Shown piece by piece: positions 37,437-47,742 of a stretch of DNA of 64,000 bases. Position numbers and translations under genes: made by a program. Every line of letters begins with the position of its first letter. Position 1 is the stretch's first letter. The stretch covers positions 62,001 through 126,000 of the forward strand of contig CBFIJI010000001.1 of assembly GCA_965662885.1 (NCBI GenBank). The letters run 5' to 3'. The notes beneath the pieces are model-generated. The model saw only the letters and a program-made list of their open reading frames with translations, was not told where the DNA came from and did not search any database. This DNA comes from CBFIJI01 sp965662885. GTDB lineage: Bacteria > Bacteroidota > Bacteroidia > Flavobacteriales > Flavobacteriaceae.

Positions 37437-38096
37437 TTAGGACGGAATGGATATTATTTGTTTTGGAGTATGAATAGTCACTTTTTCTTTTGTTTCTATT
37501 TTGGTCACTGCAATCATTTTTTCGGCAAGTAAAGCTACTGGCATCGGTTTTTGACTTAAGAGAATACCGAGTTTATTGATAAAATTAAAGAGAGTGATAA
37601 TGACTTTTTCACCTCCCCTAATCGTGTCTTTTTGACGAATTAAAACGGGGGGTTGAAATAGATGTACCTTTTTAAAAGCTAAACTTTTGACCATTTCTTC
37701 AAGAGTTCCTTTGATTTTGGGGTAAAAAAAGGCAGAGCGTTTATTGGCTCCAAGGGAAGAAACTAAAATGAGTTGCTGGACGCCGTTTTCACTTGCTGCT
37801 TTAGCAGTTTCATACTGATAGGTCACATCAATGGTGTATTGTTTGGCTTTACTCCCAGCCTGTTTTAAAGTGGTGCCTAAAGCAGAAAATAAAACCTCTC
37901 CTTGGAGGGCTTTTTTCCATGTGTCAATATGATCAAAATCCACAATATGGGTTTCTAGTTTTGGATGTAGCTGTTCGATGGGTCTCCGAACAAAGACAAT
38001 TACTTTGGTGTAATCAGCATCTTTTAAAAGATGTTGAAGGAGTTCCCTTCCTGTGGCTCCTGTTCCTCCGATGAGAAGTGCTGTTCTATTTTTCAT
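37437..38096 (-). CDS. NAD(P)H-binding SDR-like oxidoreductase
   Basis: A 219-residue protein starting at the ATG at 38096 (MKNRTALLIGGTGATGRELLQHLL). The ATG-started form is preferred over a frame nine codons longer because the Rossmann motif GGTGATG begins at residue 10. VIVFVRRPIEQLHPKLETHIVDFD, VLFSALGTTLKQAGSKAKQYTIDVTYQYETAKAA and LILVSSLGANKRSAFFYPKIKGTLEEMV resemble the HTATIP2/TIP30-like atypical SDR group. The substrate is unknown. It is divergent from the DUF1080 gene. Confidence 0.82.
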   Translation of the reverse strand: MKNRTALLIGGTGATGRELLQHLLKDADYTKVIVFVRRPIEQLHPKLETHIVDFDHIDTWKKALQGEVLFSALGTTLKQAGSKAKQYTIDVTYQYETAKAASENGVQQLILVSSLGANKRSAFFYPKIKGTLEEMVKSLAFKKVHLFQPPVLIRQKDTIRGGEKVIITLFNFINKLGILLSQKPMPVALLAEKMIAVTKIETKEKVTIHTPKQIISIPS

Positions 38097-38323
38097 AAGC
38101 AATGAAATTAGTAATTCGCCCAAACAAATAAGTCATTGGCTCTATTTTTTTTAGACGTTAAATCTAAATTTATCCCATGGCTCTTGTTGAATTGTTTTTT
38201 GAATATTGGAAGTTGGATACCTCAATTTGTCTTGTTTACAGGATTTTTGAGATAAATTGAAAGCCATCCTATTCCTTTTTGCTATTTTTAGTTACATTTA
38301 AAAAAACCAAAAAGATTATAATA

Positions 38324-39286
38324 ATGACGATTTTTAAAAGATACCAACACCCCCTTTCTACATTTATTTTGCTAATGAGTTTTATGAGTACCTCTTTACT
38401 TTCAGCCCAAACGCCTGCTCAGGAAACTGTCCTTGGTAAATGGGATTTAAACGTTCAAATGGGTGATCGTATAGCTCCCTCATGGCTACAAGTAAAACTT
38501 TCGGGTTTAAATACTTTGGTGGGCTACTTTGTTGCCGATAATGGTAGTGCGCGTCCCATCTCCGAAATTCATTTTAATGAAGGGAATCTTGATTTTAGTA
38601 TCCCACCTCAATGGAGTGGCGGAAATGATATGCATTTGAATGCTAAAATTACTGATGGACAATTGGAAGGGCATATTGTAAGTAGTCTTGGTGATGTTTA
38701 TGTATTTACAGGAACTAAAGCCCCTCTTTTAAAGCGGGAAGCACCCAAGGCATGGACCAAAGCAAAATCTTTGCTTAATGACAATAACACCGATGGGTGG
38801 TACGCACAACTTGGAGAAGATAAGAATCAATGGATGGTTAAAGACGGTGTGCTGATTAATCCAAAATCAGGATCTAATTTAATTTCAAACGAGGTTTATA
38901 ATGATTTTAAATTACATATTGAATTCAAATATCCAGCAAATAGTAATTCGGGAATTTATTTAAGAGGGCGCTACGAAGTGCAAGTAGAGGACAGCTATGG
39001 CAAAGAACCTTCTTCTATTCTTTTAGGAGGCGTTTATGGCTTTTTAAGTCCTAGTGAAATGGTGGCTAAAAAACCGGGTGAATGGCAGTCCTATGACATC
39101 ACATTTGTTGGACGCAAAGTGACCATCGAAGCGAATGGAAAAACAATCATTTGGAATCAATCCATTCCCGGAATTACAGGAGGGGCTATTGATAGTAATG
39201 AAGGGGCAGCAGGTCCGATAATGCTTCAAGGAGACCATGGTGAAGTTCAATTTAGAAACATTACGATTCAAGTTCCTAAAGCCTAA
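38324..39286 (+). CDS. Secreted DUF1080 (3-keto-disaccharide hydrolase-like) protein
   Basis: A 320-residue protein. I chose the ATG at 38324 (MTIFKRYQHPLSTFILLMSFMSTSLLSAQ, a signal peptide) over one 15 codons upstream. The N-terminal half has a lipocalin-like beta pattern. Residues about 145-318 are DUF1080: WTKAKSLLNDNNTDGWYAQL, FKLHIEFKYPANSNSGIYLRGRYEVQVEDS, GGVYGF and GPIMLQGDHGEVQFRNITI. The domain is a concanavalin-like fold found in 3-keto-glycoside hydrolases. It fits with sugar-modifying Gfo/Idh and ThuA proteins in the same region. The MDR gene follows after 8 bases. Confidence 0.88.
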   Translation: MTIFKRYQHPLSTFILLMSFMSTSLLSAQTPAQETVLGKWDLNVQMGDRIAPSWLQVKLSGLNTLVGYFVADNGSARPISEIHFNEGNLDFSIPPQWSGGNDMHLNAKITDGQLEGHIVSSLGDVYVFTGTKAPLLKREAPKAWTKAKSLLNDNNTDGWYAQLGEDKNQWMVKDGVLINPKSGSNLISNEVYNDFKLHIEFKYPANSNSGIYLRGRYEVQVEDSYGKEPSSILLGGVYGFLSPSEMVAKKPGEWQSYDITFVGRKVTIEANGKTIIWNQSIPGITGGAIDSNEGAAGPIMLQGDHGEVQFRNITIQVPKA

Positions 39287-39294
39287 TTTCTTTA

Positions 39295-40296
39295 ATGAAG
39301 AACAAACAACAAATTTTAAAACACCGCCCTAAAGGGCTTCCAGAATTTGATACTTGGGAACTTCGAGAGATAGAAACCCCTGACTTAATGGATGGGGAAA
39401 TGCTGATTGAACAACATTATATTTCACTTGATCCTGCTATGCGTGGTTGGATGAATGAAGTACGTTCCTATATTCCTCCTGTTGGATTGGGAGAAGTCAT
39501 GCGAGCAGGTTCCATTGGGAAAGTAATTGCTACTTCTGGGGAAACTAAATTCCAAATTGGAGACTTTCTCTCTGGCTGGGGAGGTGTTCAGCAATATGTG
39601 ATTAGTTCCGGTGAAGGATATTTTAAGGTAAACCACCACGATAAAGTTCCTTTAAGTGCATATATCGGTACCCTAGGGATGCCTGGGATGACGGCTTATT
39701 TTGGAATTTTAGAAGTTGCTGAATTAAAAGCTGATGATGTAGTTCTGATTTCAGGGGCTGCTGGAGCGGTAGGAAGTGTAGCTGGACAGTTAGCAAAAAT
39801 TAAAGGTTGTACGGTTATCGGTATTGCAGGAGGTGCAGAAAAATGTCGTTATCTCGTTGAAGAACTTGGTTTTGACGGTGCTGTTGATTATAAAAATGAA
39901 AGTGTTTCTCGAGGCATACGAAAGCTTTGCCCTAAAGGGATTGATGTTTATTTTGATAATGTAGGGGGAACTATTTTGGATAGTGCCTTGGCCAATATCA
40001 GAAAGAATGCTCGTATTGTAATTTGTGGGGCAATCTCACAATACAATTCCACGGAGGTCGTAGGACCCAAAAATTATTTGTCTTTATTGGTAAATCGAGC
40101 CAGTATGAAGGGAATGGTGGTCTTGGATTATGCCAATCGCTACAAAGAAGCTGCAGCTCAGATGTCCCAGTGGATGGAAAGCGGAGCCCTTAAAAGTAAG
40201 GAAGATATTTACGAGGGGATCGAAAATTTTTACCCCACCTTTTTAAAACTTTTTAACGGGGACAAATTGGGGAAATTGATTCTAAAAGTCAATTAA
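39295..40296 (+). CDS. NADP-dependent MDR-family oxidoreductase (CurA/YfmJ-like)
   Basis: A 333-residue medium-chain dehydrogenase without zinc motifs. QHYISLDPAMRGWMNE near 41-56 and the NADP-binding GAAGAVGSVAGQLAKIKGC near 156-174 are typical of the leukotriene/curcumin reductase group that reduces alkenal/one double bonds. DVYFDNVGG and ICGAISQYN also fit. It starts eight bases after the DUF1080 gene. The physiological substrate is unknown. Confidence 0.9.
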   Translation: MKNKQQILKHRPKGLPEFDTWELREIETPDLMDGEMLIEQHYISLDPAMRGWMNEVRSYIPPVGLGEVMRAGSIGKVIATSGETKFQIGDFLSGWGGVQQYVISSGEGYFKVNHHDKVPLSAYIGTLGMPGMTAYFGILEVAELKADDVVLISGAAGAVGSVAGQLAKIKGCTVIGIAGGAEKCRYLVEELGFDGAVDYKNESVSRGIRKLCPKGIDVYFDNVGGTILDSALANIRKNARIVICGAISQYNSTEVVGPKNYLSLLVNRASMKGMVVLDYANRYKEAAAQMSQWMESGALKSKEDIYEGIENFYPTFLKLFNGDKLGKLILKVN

Positions 40297-40319
40297 CAAC
40301 CCTGTTTAGTCAGGAGGCC

Positions 40320-40357
40320 AACGATTTACTAACTATAAAATTAGTTAGTAAATCGTT
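40320..40357. repeat. Perfect 16-bp inverted repeat between convergent genes
   Basis: AACGATTTACTAACTA at 40320-40335 and its exact complement at 40342-40357, with loop TAAAAT. No T-run follows on either strand, so this is not a typical intrinsic terminator. Confidence 0.85.
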
Positions 40358-40362
40358 TCACC

Positions 40363-41238
40363 TTAAACAACTTCTAAGCTAAAGTGACACTCAAAAACCT
40401 CCTCTTCTTTTAGAAGAATTCTACCCTGCTTTTCATTAAAATTTTTATGCTCTCCTCGTGTATCGGCAATACCGTACCAAGGTTCAATACATACAAAGGG
40501 TGCTTTTTTACCCGGTGGTGACCAGATACCCAAATAGGGGAAATTGGCAATACCTACCTTAAGTTCAGCGGAATTGTTTTTATTTTTTATACTGAGGGTT
40601 TTTGATTTTGGGTCTTTAAAAATGAGCGCATCCTCTTCGAATAGCGCATCCGATAGGGGGAGAGTTTTGGTGGCGTTTAAGAACTTACTTTCGGTTTGTC
40701 CTGACAGTAAGCCCTCCTCGAAAAGGATACGATCCAAGGTTTCTTCTCTTTCAAATTCTAAATAGTAATCTTCAAACTTTTCGTTATCTAGTAAAGGCAC
40801 ACGAAAACCTGGATGCGCTCCTATAGAAAAGGGAAGAATGCCTTGTGATTTATTTTGAACTCGATAATTGATGATCAGTTTGTTTTTGATTAATTCATAT
40901 CCAATCTGTAAGCTAAAATCAAAAGGGTATATTTTTTTTATGCTTGGATTACTTAACAACTCAAAAGCTAAACTTGCTTCAGTTTGAGAAATAAGTTTAA
41001 ATTCTTGATCACGGGCAAAACCATGTTGCGTCATTTTAAACGTTTGATTTTCGTGTTTATAGCTGTTGTTTTCAATTTGACCTACAATAGGAAAAAGTAC
41101 TGGCGCATGTCTTCCCCAAAACTGAGAATTGGCCTGCCAGAGGTATTCTATACCGTTGGTCTGATTGATAAGCTGTTGAAGTTCCGCTCCTTTTGAATGG
41201 ACTACAAGAGAGATAAATTTATTCTTTAGACGATACAT
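40363..41238 (-). CDS. Aldose 1-epimerase family protein (LacX-like)
   Basis: A 291-residue beta-sandwich protein. YLWQANSQFWGRHAPVLFPIVGQIENNSY (about 32-60), MTQHGFARDQEF, FSIGAHPGFRVPL and IEPWYGIAD are the motifs of the galactose-mutarotase-like family. Of the mutarotase catalytic residues, His in TQHGFARD and His in GAHPGFR are present and a Glu follows in CIEPW. It probably interconverts anomers of a sugar or phospho-sugar. A small hairpin (ACTGC TTTTA GCAGT) lies just before the ATG. Confidence 0.85.
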   Translation of the reverse strand: MYRLKNKFISLVVHSKGAELQQLINQTNGIEYLWQANSQFWGRHAPVLFPIVGQIENNSYKHENQTFKMTQHGFARDQEFKLISQTEASLAFELLSNPSIKKIYPFDFSLQIGYELIKNKLIINYRVQNKSQGILPFSIGAHPGFRVPLLDNEKFEDYYLEFEREETLDRILFEEGLLSGQTESKFLNATKTLPLSDALFEEDALIFKDPKSKTLSIKNKNNSAELKVGIANFPYLGIWSPPGKKAPFVCIEPWYGIADTRGEHKNFNEKQGRILLKEEEVFECHFSLEVV

Positions 41239-41448
41239 TTTACTGCTTTTAGCAGTGTAAAAATATCATTTCTATCTAAAAAAAAGCGATTCATATAAAG
41301 CTTATTGGGATACGTTTTTTTTCAGCAGTTTTGTCCCTTTATTTTCAATTAAAAACAAGAATTCAGTATTATTTATGTCTTAAAATGGAGCATTTCTCTG
41401 TGAATAGTCTTATTTTTCAATTCAGAAAAAACGCTAATATTAAAATAA

Positions 41449-42606
41449 ATGACCAAGCTAGAAGCAGAAATTCCCCCAGTATTTGAAGGAGCGGAGGTTT
41501 CGTGGTTTGCTCCTTTGTGCGATGGTGATGATGACTATTTGGGACATCGTAATCCAGCGTATAAAAGTAGTTGGGAGAACACCTCAAGTATTGTCACTAC
41601 TGCCGATCGTTTGGGGTATCGGAATGTCTTATGTCCTTCTTCATATCAAGTAGGACAAGACACCCTTTCCTTTGTGGCGGGAATGGCACCACGCACTGAA
41701 CAAATCAATTTTTTGGCAGCAGTTCGGTGTGGGGAAGTTCATCCACCAATGTTAGCCCGAACCCTTGCAACTTTGGACCATATGTTAAAAGGGCGATTAA
41801 CCATCAATATCATTTCTTCGGACTTACCTGGAACACAACTTGAATCTTCATTACGTTATGCACGTTCTCGTGAGGTCATTGAAATTTTAAAACAAGCATG
41901 GACTCAGGAGGTCATCAATTTTAAAGGAGACTTTTACCAATTTCAGCTCCCTACTGCTCCCTTAAAACCCTATCAACAAAATGGAGGGCCGTTGTTGTAT
42001 TTTGGCGGCTATTCTCCAGCAGGAGTGGCCTTATGCGCGGAGCATTGTGATGTGTATTTGATGTGGCCAGAAACAGAAGCTAAGCTTCAAGGCTTGATGC
42101 AAACAATGACCACCCAAGCAGCAACTTTTGGTCGACAGGTTCAATTTGGTTTACGTGTTCACGTCATCGTTAGGGAAACAGAATCGGAAGCCAAAGCCTA
42201 TGCACAACACTTAATTTCTGATTTAGATTTGAAACAAGGAGAAGCCATTCGCAATAGGGCTCAAGATGCCAAATCTTTAGGAGTTGCCCGTCAGTCAGCC
42301 CTTCGAGAAGAAGCGGATAAAGATTTTTTTGTAGAACCAAATTTATGGACAGGAATTGGCTTGGCCCGCTCCGGTTGTGGGGCGGCTATAGTGGGTGACC
42401 CTGATCAAGTTTATCAAAAATTAGAACGCTATATGGCAATGGGAATTCGCTCCTTTATCCTTTCAGGTTATCCTCATCAACAAGAAGCTGACTTATTTGC
42501 CAAATATGTCCTGCCTCGTTTAAAAACAGTGTCTTTTCCTAAGATTTTTGGACGGCTTCCAAATGAGGTCCCATCAACTCCCTTAGGCGCAGGGCCTAGA
42601 ATTTAA
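41449..42606 (+). CDS. LLM-class flavin-dependent monooxygenase (alkanesulfonate monooxygenase-like)
   Basis: A 385-residue bacterial luciferase-fold protein. [16 protein letters not shown] near 18-33, [72 protein letters not shown] near 77-125, and [26 protein letters not shown] match the SsuD family, in which a reduced flavin and O2 cleave a C-S bond of sulfonates to aldehyde and sulfite. The SSS transporter follows after five bases. No dedicated flavin reductase gene is in the window. Confidence 0.88.
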   Translation: MTKLEAEIPPVFEGAEVSWFAPLCDGDDDYLGHRNPAYKSSWENTSSIVTTADRLGYRNVLCPSSYQVGQDTLSFVAGMAPRTEQINFLAAVRCGEVHPPMLARTLATLDHMLKGRLTINIISSDLPGTQLESSLRYARSREVIEILKQAWTQEVINFKGDFYQFQLPTAPLKPYQQNGGPLLYFGGYSPAGVALCAEHCDVYLMWPETEAKLQGLMQTMTTQAATFGRQVQFGLRVHVIVRETESEAKAYAQHLISDLDLKQGEAIRNRAQDAKSLGVARQSALREEADKDFFVEPNLWTGIGLARSGCGAAIVGDPDQVYQKLERYMAMGIRSFILSGYPHQQEADLFAKYVLPRLKTVSFPKIFGRLPNEVPSTPLGAGPRI

Positions 42607-42611
42607 TTCAG

Positions 42612-44153
42612 ATGATTGATTTTGCTATAGTTGTTGGTTATTTTATTGTTATTTTCCTTGTGGCCATACGCGGCAGAGTATCGGCTAAAAGCTCCGCCGA
42701 GGCGTATTTTTTAAGTTCAAGAAATTTGTCTTGGTATTCGGTCGCTTTATCAACCATTGCCACCAATATTCAAGGGTATCAGTTTTTAGGAATGATGGGC
42801 TCCGCCTATCTTTTTGGTTTGGCACAGGCCAGCTTGGAAATCAATGCAGTTCAAGGGCTGCTGATCGCAGCCTTTATTTTTGTCCCCTTTTATTTAAAGG
42901 AACGAATAACAACCATTACACAGTTTATTCAAATCAAATTAGGCAAGCGGGTAGCTCTTTTTTACTCGCTGGCCAATATTTCCTTATTCGCAACCATTAC
43001 CTTGGGAGCTGCATTGTTTTGGGGAGCTTATGCTGCCGATATGGTCTTTGGGGAACAACTCGCCTTTATTCATCACAACCGAATTGTTCGTATTGCAATT
43101 TTGATCTTAGTTTTAGGCGTTTTTTCAGCGATTTACACCTATTTTGGTGGGCTTGCCGCTGTTGTAAAAACGGACTTAATTCAATTCTCTATTCTTTTGT
43201 TTGGAGGTATTGTTGTTTGTGTGATGGCAGTATATCATTTGGGGGGTTGGGAACAGCTTTATATAAAAACTCCAGAGAAAATGCACCTACATCTCCCTGC
43301 AGATCACCCTACCTTACCATGGACACATATGTTAGGGTTGTTTTTTCTAAACATAAATTATTGGTGTGCCAATCAAACCGTTATGCAACGTGCCTTAGCG
43401 GCTAAAAGTCTTGGGCATGCACAAACAGGCTTGATGGTTGGGGGATTACTTAAATATTTTATGGCAGTGATTATTGTCATTCCTGGAATTGCTTTGTACG
43501 GTATTTTGGGGGATAGCCTGTCCGACCCAGATTTAGCTTTTCCTTATTTGGTCAAAACCTACTTGCCCGTGGGTTTAAAAGGGATTATCCTCTGCGGTCT
43601 TTTTGCTTCATTGATGAGTACGGTGGACTCTACTTTTAATTCATTGGCTACTCTATGGTCGGTGGATATTTACTCCAATTATCTCAATAAAAAAGCCACT
43701 GATTTTCAAAAAATTCAAGCAGGAAGAAAAGCCATTTTAGTCAGTTTGGGAACAGCACTTTTGATGGGACTGATATTACTTTATCTAAAATTTGAAAACC
43801 CCAATACTGCTTTCACGCATACCTTAAACAACCTCAGGTATTTCATTAACTGTGGGATTGTAGTATTGATATGTAGTGCCGTTTTTATTGTTCGACCAAA
43901 AAAACAACGGGTCTTATTCGCTTTTTTAGTGACGATTCCAGTCAATATTTTACTCAATTATTTATTTCCTGAGCTCAATTATTTTGTTCGTGCATTCTGT
44001 GTAATTGTTTTTGGGTTACTAATTGCTTTTGTGGGTAGTCAAAGTAAGTTATTGCCTTTGGGAGAGCTGTTGAGCAGTTCCAAAAAAACATCCAAAGTTT
44101 GGGGGGTAGCATTACTAGTAAGCTTATTCATGATCCATCTGCTTTTTAGTTAA
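42612..44153 (+). CDS. Sodium:solute symporter (SSS family)
   Basis: A 513-residue protein with about 13 membrane segments. The N-terminal segment (FAIVVGYFIVIFLVAIRGR), SAEAYFLSSRNLSWYSVALSTIATNIQGYQFLG and GIILCGLFASLMSTVDSTFNSLATLWSVDIY are characteristic of the SSS/LeuT-fold family. The last stretch is the sodium-site region. It starts five bases after the alkanesulfonate-monooxygenase-like gene, so the pair probably imports and oxidises one compound. Sulfonate uptake usually uses ABC or TRAP systems, so an SSS partner is notable. Confidence 0.9.
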   Translation: MIDFAIVVGYFIVIFLVAIRGRVSAKSSAEAYFLSSRNLSWYSVALSTIATNIQGYQFLGMMGSAYLFGLAQASLEINAVQGLLIAAFIFVPFYLKERITTITQFIQIKLGKRVALFYSLANISLFATITLGAALFWGAYAADMVFGEQLAFIHHNRIVRIAILILVLGVFSAIYTYFGGLAAVVKTDLIQFSILLFGGIVVCVMAVYHLGGWEQLYIKTPEKMHLHLPADHPTLPWTHMLGLFFLNINYWCANQTVMQRALAAKSLGHAQTGLMVGGLLKYFMAVIIVIPGIALYGILGDSLSDPDLAFPYLVKTYLPVGLKGIILCGLFASLMSTVDSTFNSLATLWSVDIYSNYLNKKATDFQKIQAGRKAILVSLGTALLMGLILLYLKFENPNTAFTHTLNNLRYFINCGIVVLICSAVFIVRPKKQRVLFAFLVTIPVNILLNYLFPELNYFVRAFCVIVFGLLIAFVGSQSKLLPLGELLSSSKKTSKVWGVALLVSLFMIHLLFS

Positions 44154-44179
44154 GAGATGTAAGAAGTGTAAATCATGGA

Positions 44180-46426
44180 TTAATGCGACAGTGCATTATC
44201 CAGTGCAGCGACCACTTGAGCTGCATTTTCTTTGGTAAAGCACAAAGGGGGTTTTGTTTTAATAACATTGTCAAAAGGGCCGTCCGTACTGATAAGGATA
44301 TACTGCTCTCGTAACGTATTTTTAACCTTTTTTGCCAATGTGGTAGCTGGTTTTCCTAAAGCGTCAAGCAATTCAACACCTAAAAATAAACCTTCCCCTC
44401 GAACAGCACCAATACAGGAATGGCGTTCTTTTAACTTGTTTAAAAGGGATTTATAATACGTCCCAACTTCAAGGGCATTTTGTTGTAAGTTTTCTTCTTC
44501 AATTACATCAAGCACTGCCTCAGCTATGGCACAGGATACGGGATTTCCACCAAAAGAACTAAAAAACTCAACACCATTTTCAAAGGAAGCAGCAATGGCT
44601 TCTGTAGTAACAACAGCTCCCATAGGGTGTCCATTGGCCATCGGTTTACCTAGGATTACGATATCGGGAACAACCCCTTGAGATTCAAAGGCCCAAAAGG
44701 AGGAACCAATACGTCCAAAGCCAGTTTGTACTTCATCAACAATACACACCCCTCCTTGTTTTCTGATGAGAGGATATATTTTTTTTAAAAAATTTTCTGG
44801 CAGAGGAAGTTGCCCCGCACAACCTAAAATAGTTTCGCTGATAAAAGCAGCTACCGGCTTTTTAAATTGATGGAGCTGTTCGGAGGCACTCGCAACAAGT
44901 TCTGTTGCTGAATAGGAAGGAGCTGATTTACTTCCTGCTGCTATTGGAAGTGGAAGGCTGAGGATGTGTTCTTGTTGTCCAAGGCCTTTGGGATGATTAA
45001 ATTTATAGTCACTGATCTCAATTCCTATTTGTGTATGTCCATGATAACCGTGTTCCATCACCATTAGACCATGATGCTGGGTATGGGCTCGTGCCATTCG
45101 AATGGCCAAATCACTGGCTTCACTTCCTGAATTGACAAAGAAAATTTTATTTAGGCTTGGAGGTAGTTTTGCAAGTAGTTTGGAAGCATACCTTGGGAGT
45201 TGTTGATATAAATAGCGCGTGTTTGTGTTGAGTTTGGCCATCTGTTTTTGTCCGGCAGCTACGACTTTAGGATGGCAGTGTCCCACGTGGGGAATATTAT
45301 TATAAGCATCTAGAAATGTATGGCCTTGGCGGTCATACATATATTGAAAAGCGGCTTTTTCCATAGCAATAGGAGTTTGATAACTCATTGAAATAAGCGG
45401 ACTCATTACCTGATGGCGTTCTTCGATCATGGAAGAAATGGGAACTGCTTTATGTGGAATAAATCCAACGGCTTTTCGAAAATGGTTGGTCGCTCTTTTT
45501 GGATGGATAGTTAGCCATCGGTTCAAGGTTTTCCATGCATTTTCTTCACTACTGGTAATGTATTTATTTTCAGGATCTTGTTTTTTGGCATGTGCAGCAT
45601 TACATACACTTTGGCAAAGCCGTAAGGCAATGGTCAGGTAAAGCACTTCAATTTCTTCTTCGTGTAGGGGTAATTCTTTATGGTAGGAAACCAACAAAGA
45701 GGTCGCCCACTCGAGGGGTTGTTCCTTGTCATAACAGATATAAGTCATCGCAATGGCTACTTCATTAATTAAATGCGAATAGGTGATATCACCGAAGTCA
45801 ATAATCCCAACCGTTTTGTTGTTATGCGTTAATATATTCCATTCGTTGGCATCGTTATGCAATGTTGCTTTTCGAAGTTTGGAGTATTGGGGAACCACTT
45901 CCATTTCGTATTGTTGAATAAAATAACGAACAAGATGTTGCTTTCTTTTGGTGGGAATATCTGGAATAAATGCTTTAAAAAGGAGATAGGATTCTAGATT
46001 CCATTCCCATGCTCTGGCTTTGATTTCAGGATGCGACCATCGCATAAGTTGTTTATTTAGCCGTGCAAGAAAAGTCCCCAAACTTTGGATTGTTTGATTG
46101 TCAGGAGTTATTTCTCCGAGAAAAGTACCTTCAAGATGATTGAGTAAACGGATTATTTTAGGGTGTTCGTCCACAACAAGCACCTTGACATAGCTGCCAT
46201 CAAGAAAAGGGATGGGAGTTGGATATACTCCCGGAGCCACTTGCGCTAAATAATTTAGGGCTTCCACTTCCGCAGCGATCAACGGGAGTAAGGACTCATC
46301 TGTATAGCTTTTAAGAATATACTTTTTCCCAGAGGCTTCAAGCTGATAGTTTTCATTATCGTAGCCAACTATTTTTTCACTTTTTTGAAGATGTAAACCA
46401 AAATGCGTTAAAAGAAGTTCTTTCAT
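44180..46426 (-). CDS. Fusion of APH-type kinase and class III aminotransferase-fold (phospholyase-like) enzyme
   Basis: A 748-residue two-domain protein. Residues 1-300 are an aminoglycoside-phosphotransferase-type kinase: YILKS (K38 region), catalytic loop LHNDANEWN at 189-197 (D192) and IIDFGD at 208-213. Residues about 325-748 are a class III PLP enzyme: NSGSEA at 432-437, DEVQTGFGR at 564-572 and the PLP lysine K594 in [12 protein letters not shown]. In animals, homologous domains exist as separate proteins: hydroxylysine kinase (HYKK) and the AGXT2L phospholyases, which split phosphoethanolamine or phosphohydroxylysine into aldehyde, ammonia and phosphate. The fusion fits such a two-step reaction on an amino alcohol. 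Rieske oxygenase, APC permease and HxlR genes precede it on the same strand. Confidence 0.9.
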   Translation of the reverse strand: MKELLLTHFGLHLQKSEKIVGYDNENYQLEASGKKYILKSYTDESLLPLIAAEVEALNYLAQVAPGVYPTPIPFLDGSYVKVLVVDEHPKIIRLLNHLEGTFLGEITPDNQTIQSLGTFLARLNKQLMRWSHPEIKARAWEWNLESYLLFKAFIPDIPTKRKQHLVRYFIQQYEMEVVPQYSKLRKATLHNDANEWNILTHNNKTVGIIDFGDITYSHLINEVAIAMTYICYDKEQPLEWATSLLVSYHKELPLHEEEIEVLYLTIALRLCQSVCNAAHAKKQDPENKYITSSEENAWKTLNRWLTIHPKRATNHFRKAVGFIPHKAVPISSMIEERHQVMSPLISMSYQTPIAMEKAAFQYMYDRQGHTFLDAYNNIPHVGHCHPKVVAAGQKQMAKLNTNTRYLYQQLPRYASKLLAKLPPSLNKIFFVNSGSEASDLAIRMARAHTQHHGLMVMEHGYHGHTQIGIEISDYKFNHPKGLGQQEHILSLPLPIAAGSKSAPSYSATELVASASEQLHQFKKPVAAFISETILGCAGQLPLPENFLKKIYPLIRKQGGVCIVDEVQTGFGRIGSSFWAFESQGVVPDIVILGKPMANGHPMGAVVTTEAIAASFENGVEFFSSFGGNPVSCAIAEAVLDVIEEENLQQNALEVGTYYKSLLNKLKERHSCIGAVRGEGLFLGVELLDALGKPATTLAKKVKNTLREQYILISTDGPFDNVIKTKPPLCFTKENAAQVVAALDNALSH

Positions 46427-46651
46427 ATCTGCTCAGGGGACTAAAAAATTACCCTCCTCAAAGCTAATGAATCTTGTAAAACCTTTCTTAATTCCTTCTA
46501 GCGATTGATAACTTTTCAAAAAATATTTTGGATTTGGTAAAGAGTTTAAACGACTTTAAATATTGGCTTATTGAGAAAGTCTGTTTTGCTTTTAAACATC
46601 ATATTTTAATGAATATAAAAAAGAAACGTCATTATTGTCTCCTCGCAGTGA

Positions 46652-47740
46652 CTAAGTATTTAAATATTGAGTCAATAAATGGTGAAAATGATGCACTCCT
46701 TTTTCCCTACTTGGCGAAAATCGTCCTGTTTTGTAAAATTTAGAGTGTAATCCCTTGTGAACCCCTTCCACAACAAACTCATCTTCTCGTTCCACTTTGT
46801 CCAATAATGCACCTGCACCAACATCAAGTTTACTTTCGTCGTAAACATAGGTAATGAAGGATACTTTGGTTTTGTTTTTACTGATCGGTTTTACCACATT
46901 AATGGACAACCCCCAAGGATAAAAATTAAACATCATATTGGGAAATACCCAATAGTAATAGGCAGAAACATTTTTTCCATTGTCTGGATGTCCTCCAGGC
47001 AGATCAAAGGTTTCTTCCGCTCCTTCAGAATACCCAATTTGTAGGTTGAGGTGTTTGTAAATTTTAGTAGTATAGCTCCCGTAGTCTAGGGCAGCATTTA
47101 AATCTTCATGGACGAAAGGAATGTGAAATCCTTCTAAATAATTATCGCAGTATAAGGCCCAATGACAATTGACGATATAGTCTTTATTTCGAGAAGTATC
47201 CAGCTTAAATTCGTGTAAGGGTAAAAAACCAACTCGTTCATCCATCGTGTTTATCACCTCTGAAAAGTCAAAACGAGGATCAAGCCCTACAAAAAGGTGA
47301 TTGCTCCAATGGTGCATGGGAAATTGATGGAGGCTGTCACTCGGTCTTGGAAAATTTTGGGCTTCATTAAACTCAGGCATTGTTTTAAAGCGACCGTCTA
47401 AAAAAAAGCGTCTGCCGTGATACCCGCAAATTAATTGTTTGATTTTACCAGGATGGTTTACAATAAGGTTGCCTCTGTGGGTGCATACATTGCTTAAACA
47501 AATAATTTGTTGATCAGTATTCCGAATAACCACTATGGGTTCATCAAGATAATGCTCTAAGAGAACCAAAGGATAGGCGCTTTCCGATAGTGGTACCAAG
47601 GAATTACTGTCTCCGATCCATTGCCATGTTTTTTCAAAAACAGAAGATTGAAGTTGTTCAAAAACAATATCACTCCTGTAGAAACTAGCTGGTAGCGTTT
47701 CTGCCTTAGAAATGTCAGGGTCAATATAGAATTTTTCCAT
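46652..47740 (-). CDS. Rieske [2Fe-2S] oxygenase alpha subunit
   Basis: A 362-residue protein. The Rieske cluster is C86-x-H88 (CTHRGN) and C105-xx-H108 (CGYHGRRF). The mononuclear iron site follows: NCHWALYCDNYLEGFHIPFVH with H206 and H211. Length and layout fit the choline/carnitine/stachydrine-type group of the alpha subunits (choline monooxygenase family), which hydroxylate or demethylate amines and quaternary ammonium compounds. The start is two bases from the APC permease stop, so transport and oxidation are linked. No reductase component is nearby, so it must borrow electrons from elsewhere. Confidence 0.9.
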   Translation of the reverse strand: MEKFYIDPDISKAETLPASFYRSDIVFEQLQSSVFEKTWQWIGDSNSLVPLSESAYPLVLLEHYLDEPIVVIRNTDQQIICLSNVCTHRGNLIVNHPGKIKQLICGYHGRRFFLDGRFKTMPEFNEAQNFPRPSDSLHQFPMHHWSNHLFVGLDPRFDFSEVINTMDERVGFLPLHEFKLDTSRNKDYIVNCHWALYCDNYLEGFHIPFVHEDLNAALDYGSYTTKIYKHLNLQIGYSEGAEETFDLPGGHPDNGKNVSAYYYWVFPNMMFNFYPWGLSINVVKPISKNKTKVSFITYVYDESKLDVGAGALLDKVEREDEFVVEGVHKGLHSKFYKTGRFSPSREKGVHHFHHLLTQYLNT

Positions 47741-47742
47741 AA

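Noticed and set aside
41242..41256. ACTGC-TTTTA-GCAGT hairpin immediately before the aldose epimerase start
   Set aside because: A 5-bp stem is too short and common in this sequence to call a regulatory element.
42731..43405. A 224-residue plus-strand frame inside the symporter gene
   Set aside because: It lies entirely within the sodium:solute symporter in another frame, has no signal or domain, and its composition (many Cys, Trp, Arg) is that of an out-of-frame shadow.
46528..46743. A plus-strand 71-residue frame between the fusion gene and the Rieske gene
   Set aside because: It runs into the Rieske coding region on the opposite strand and shows no domain.
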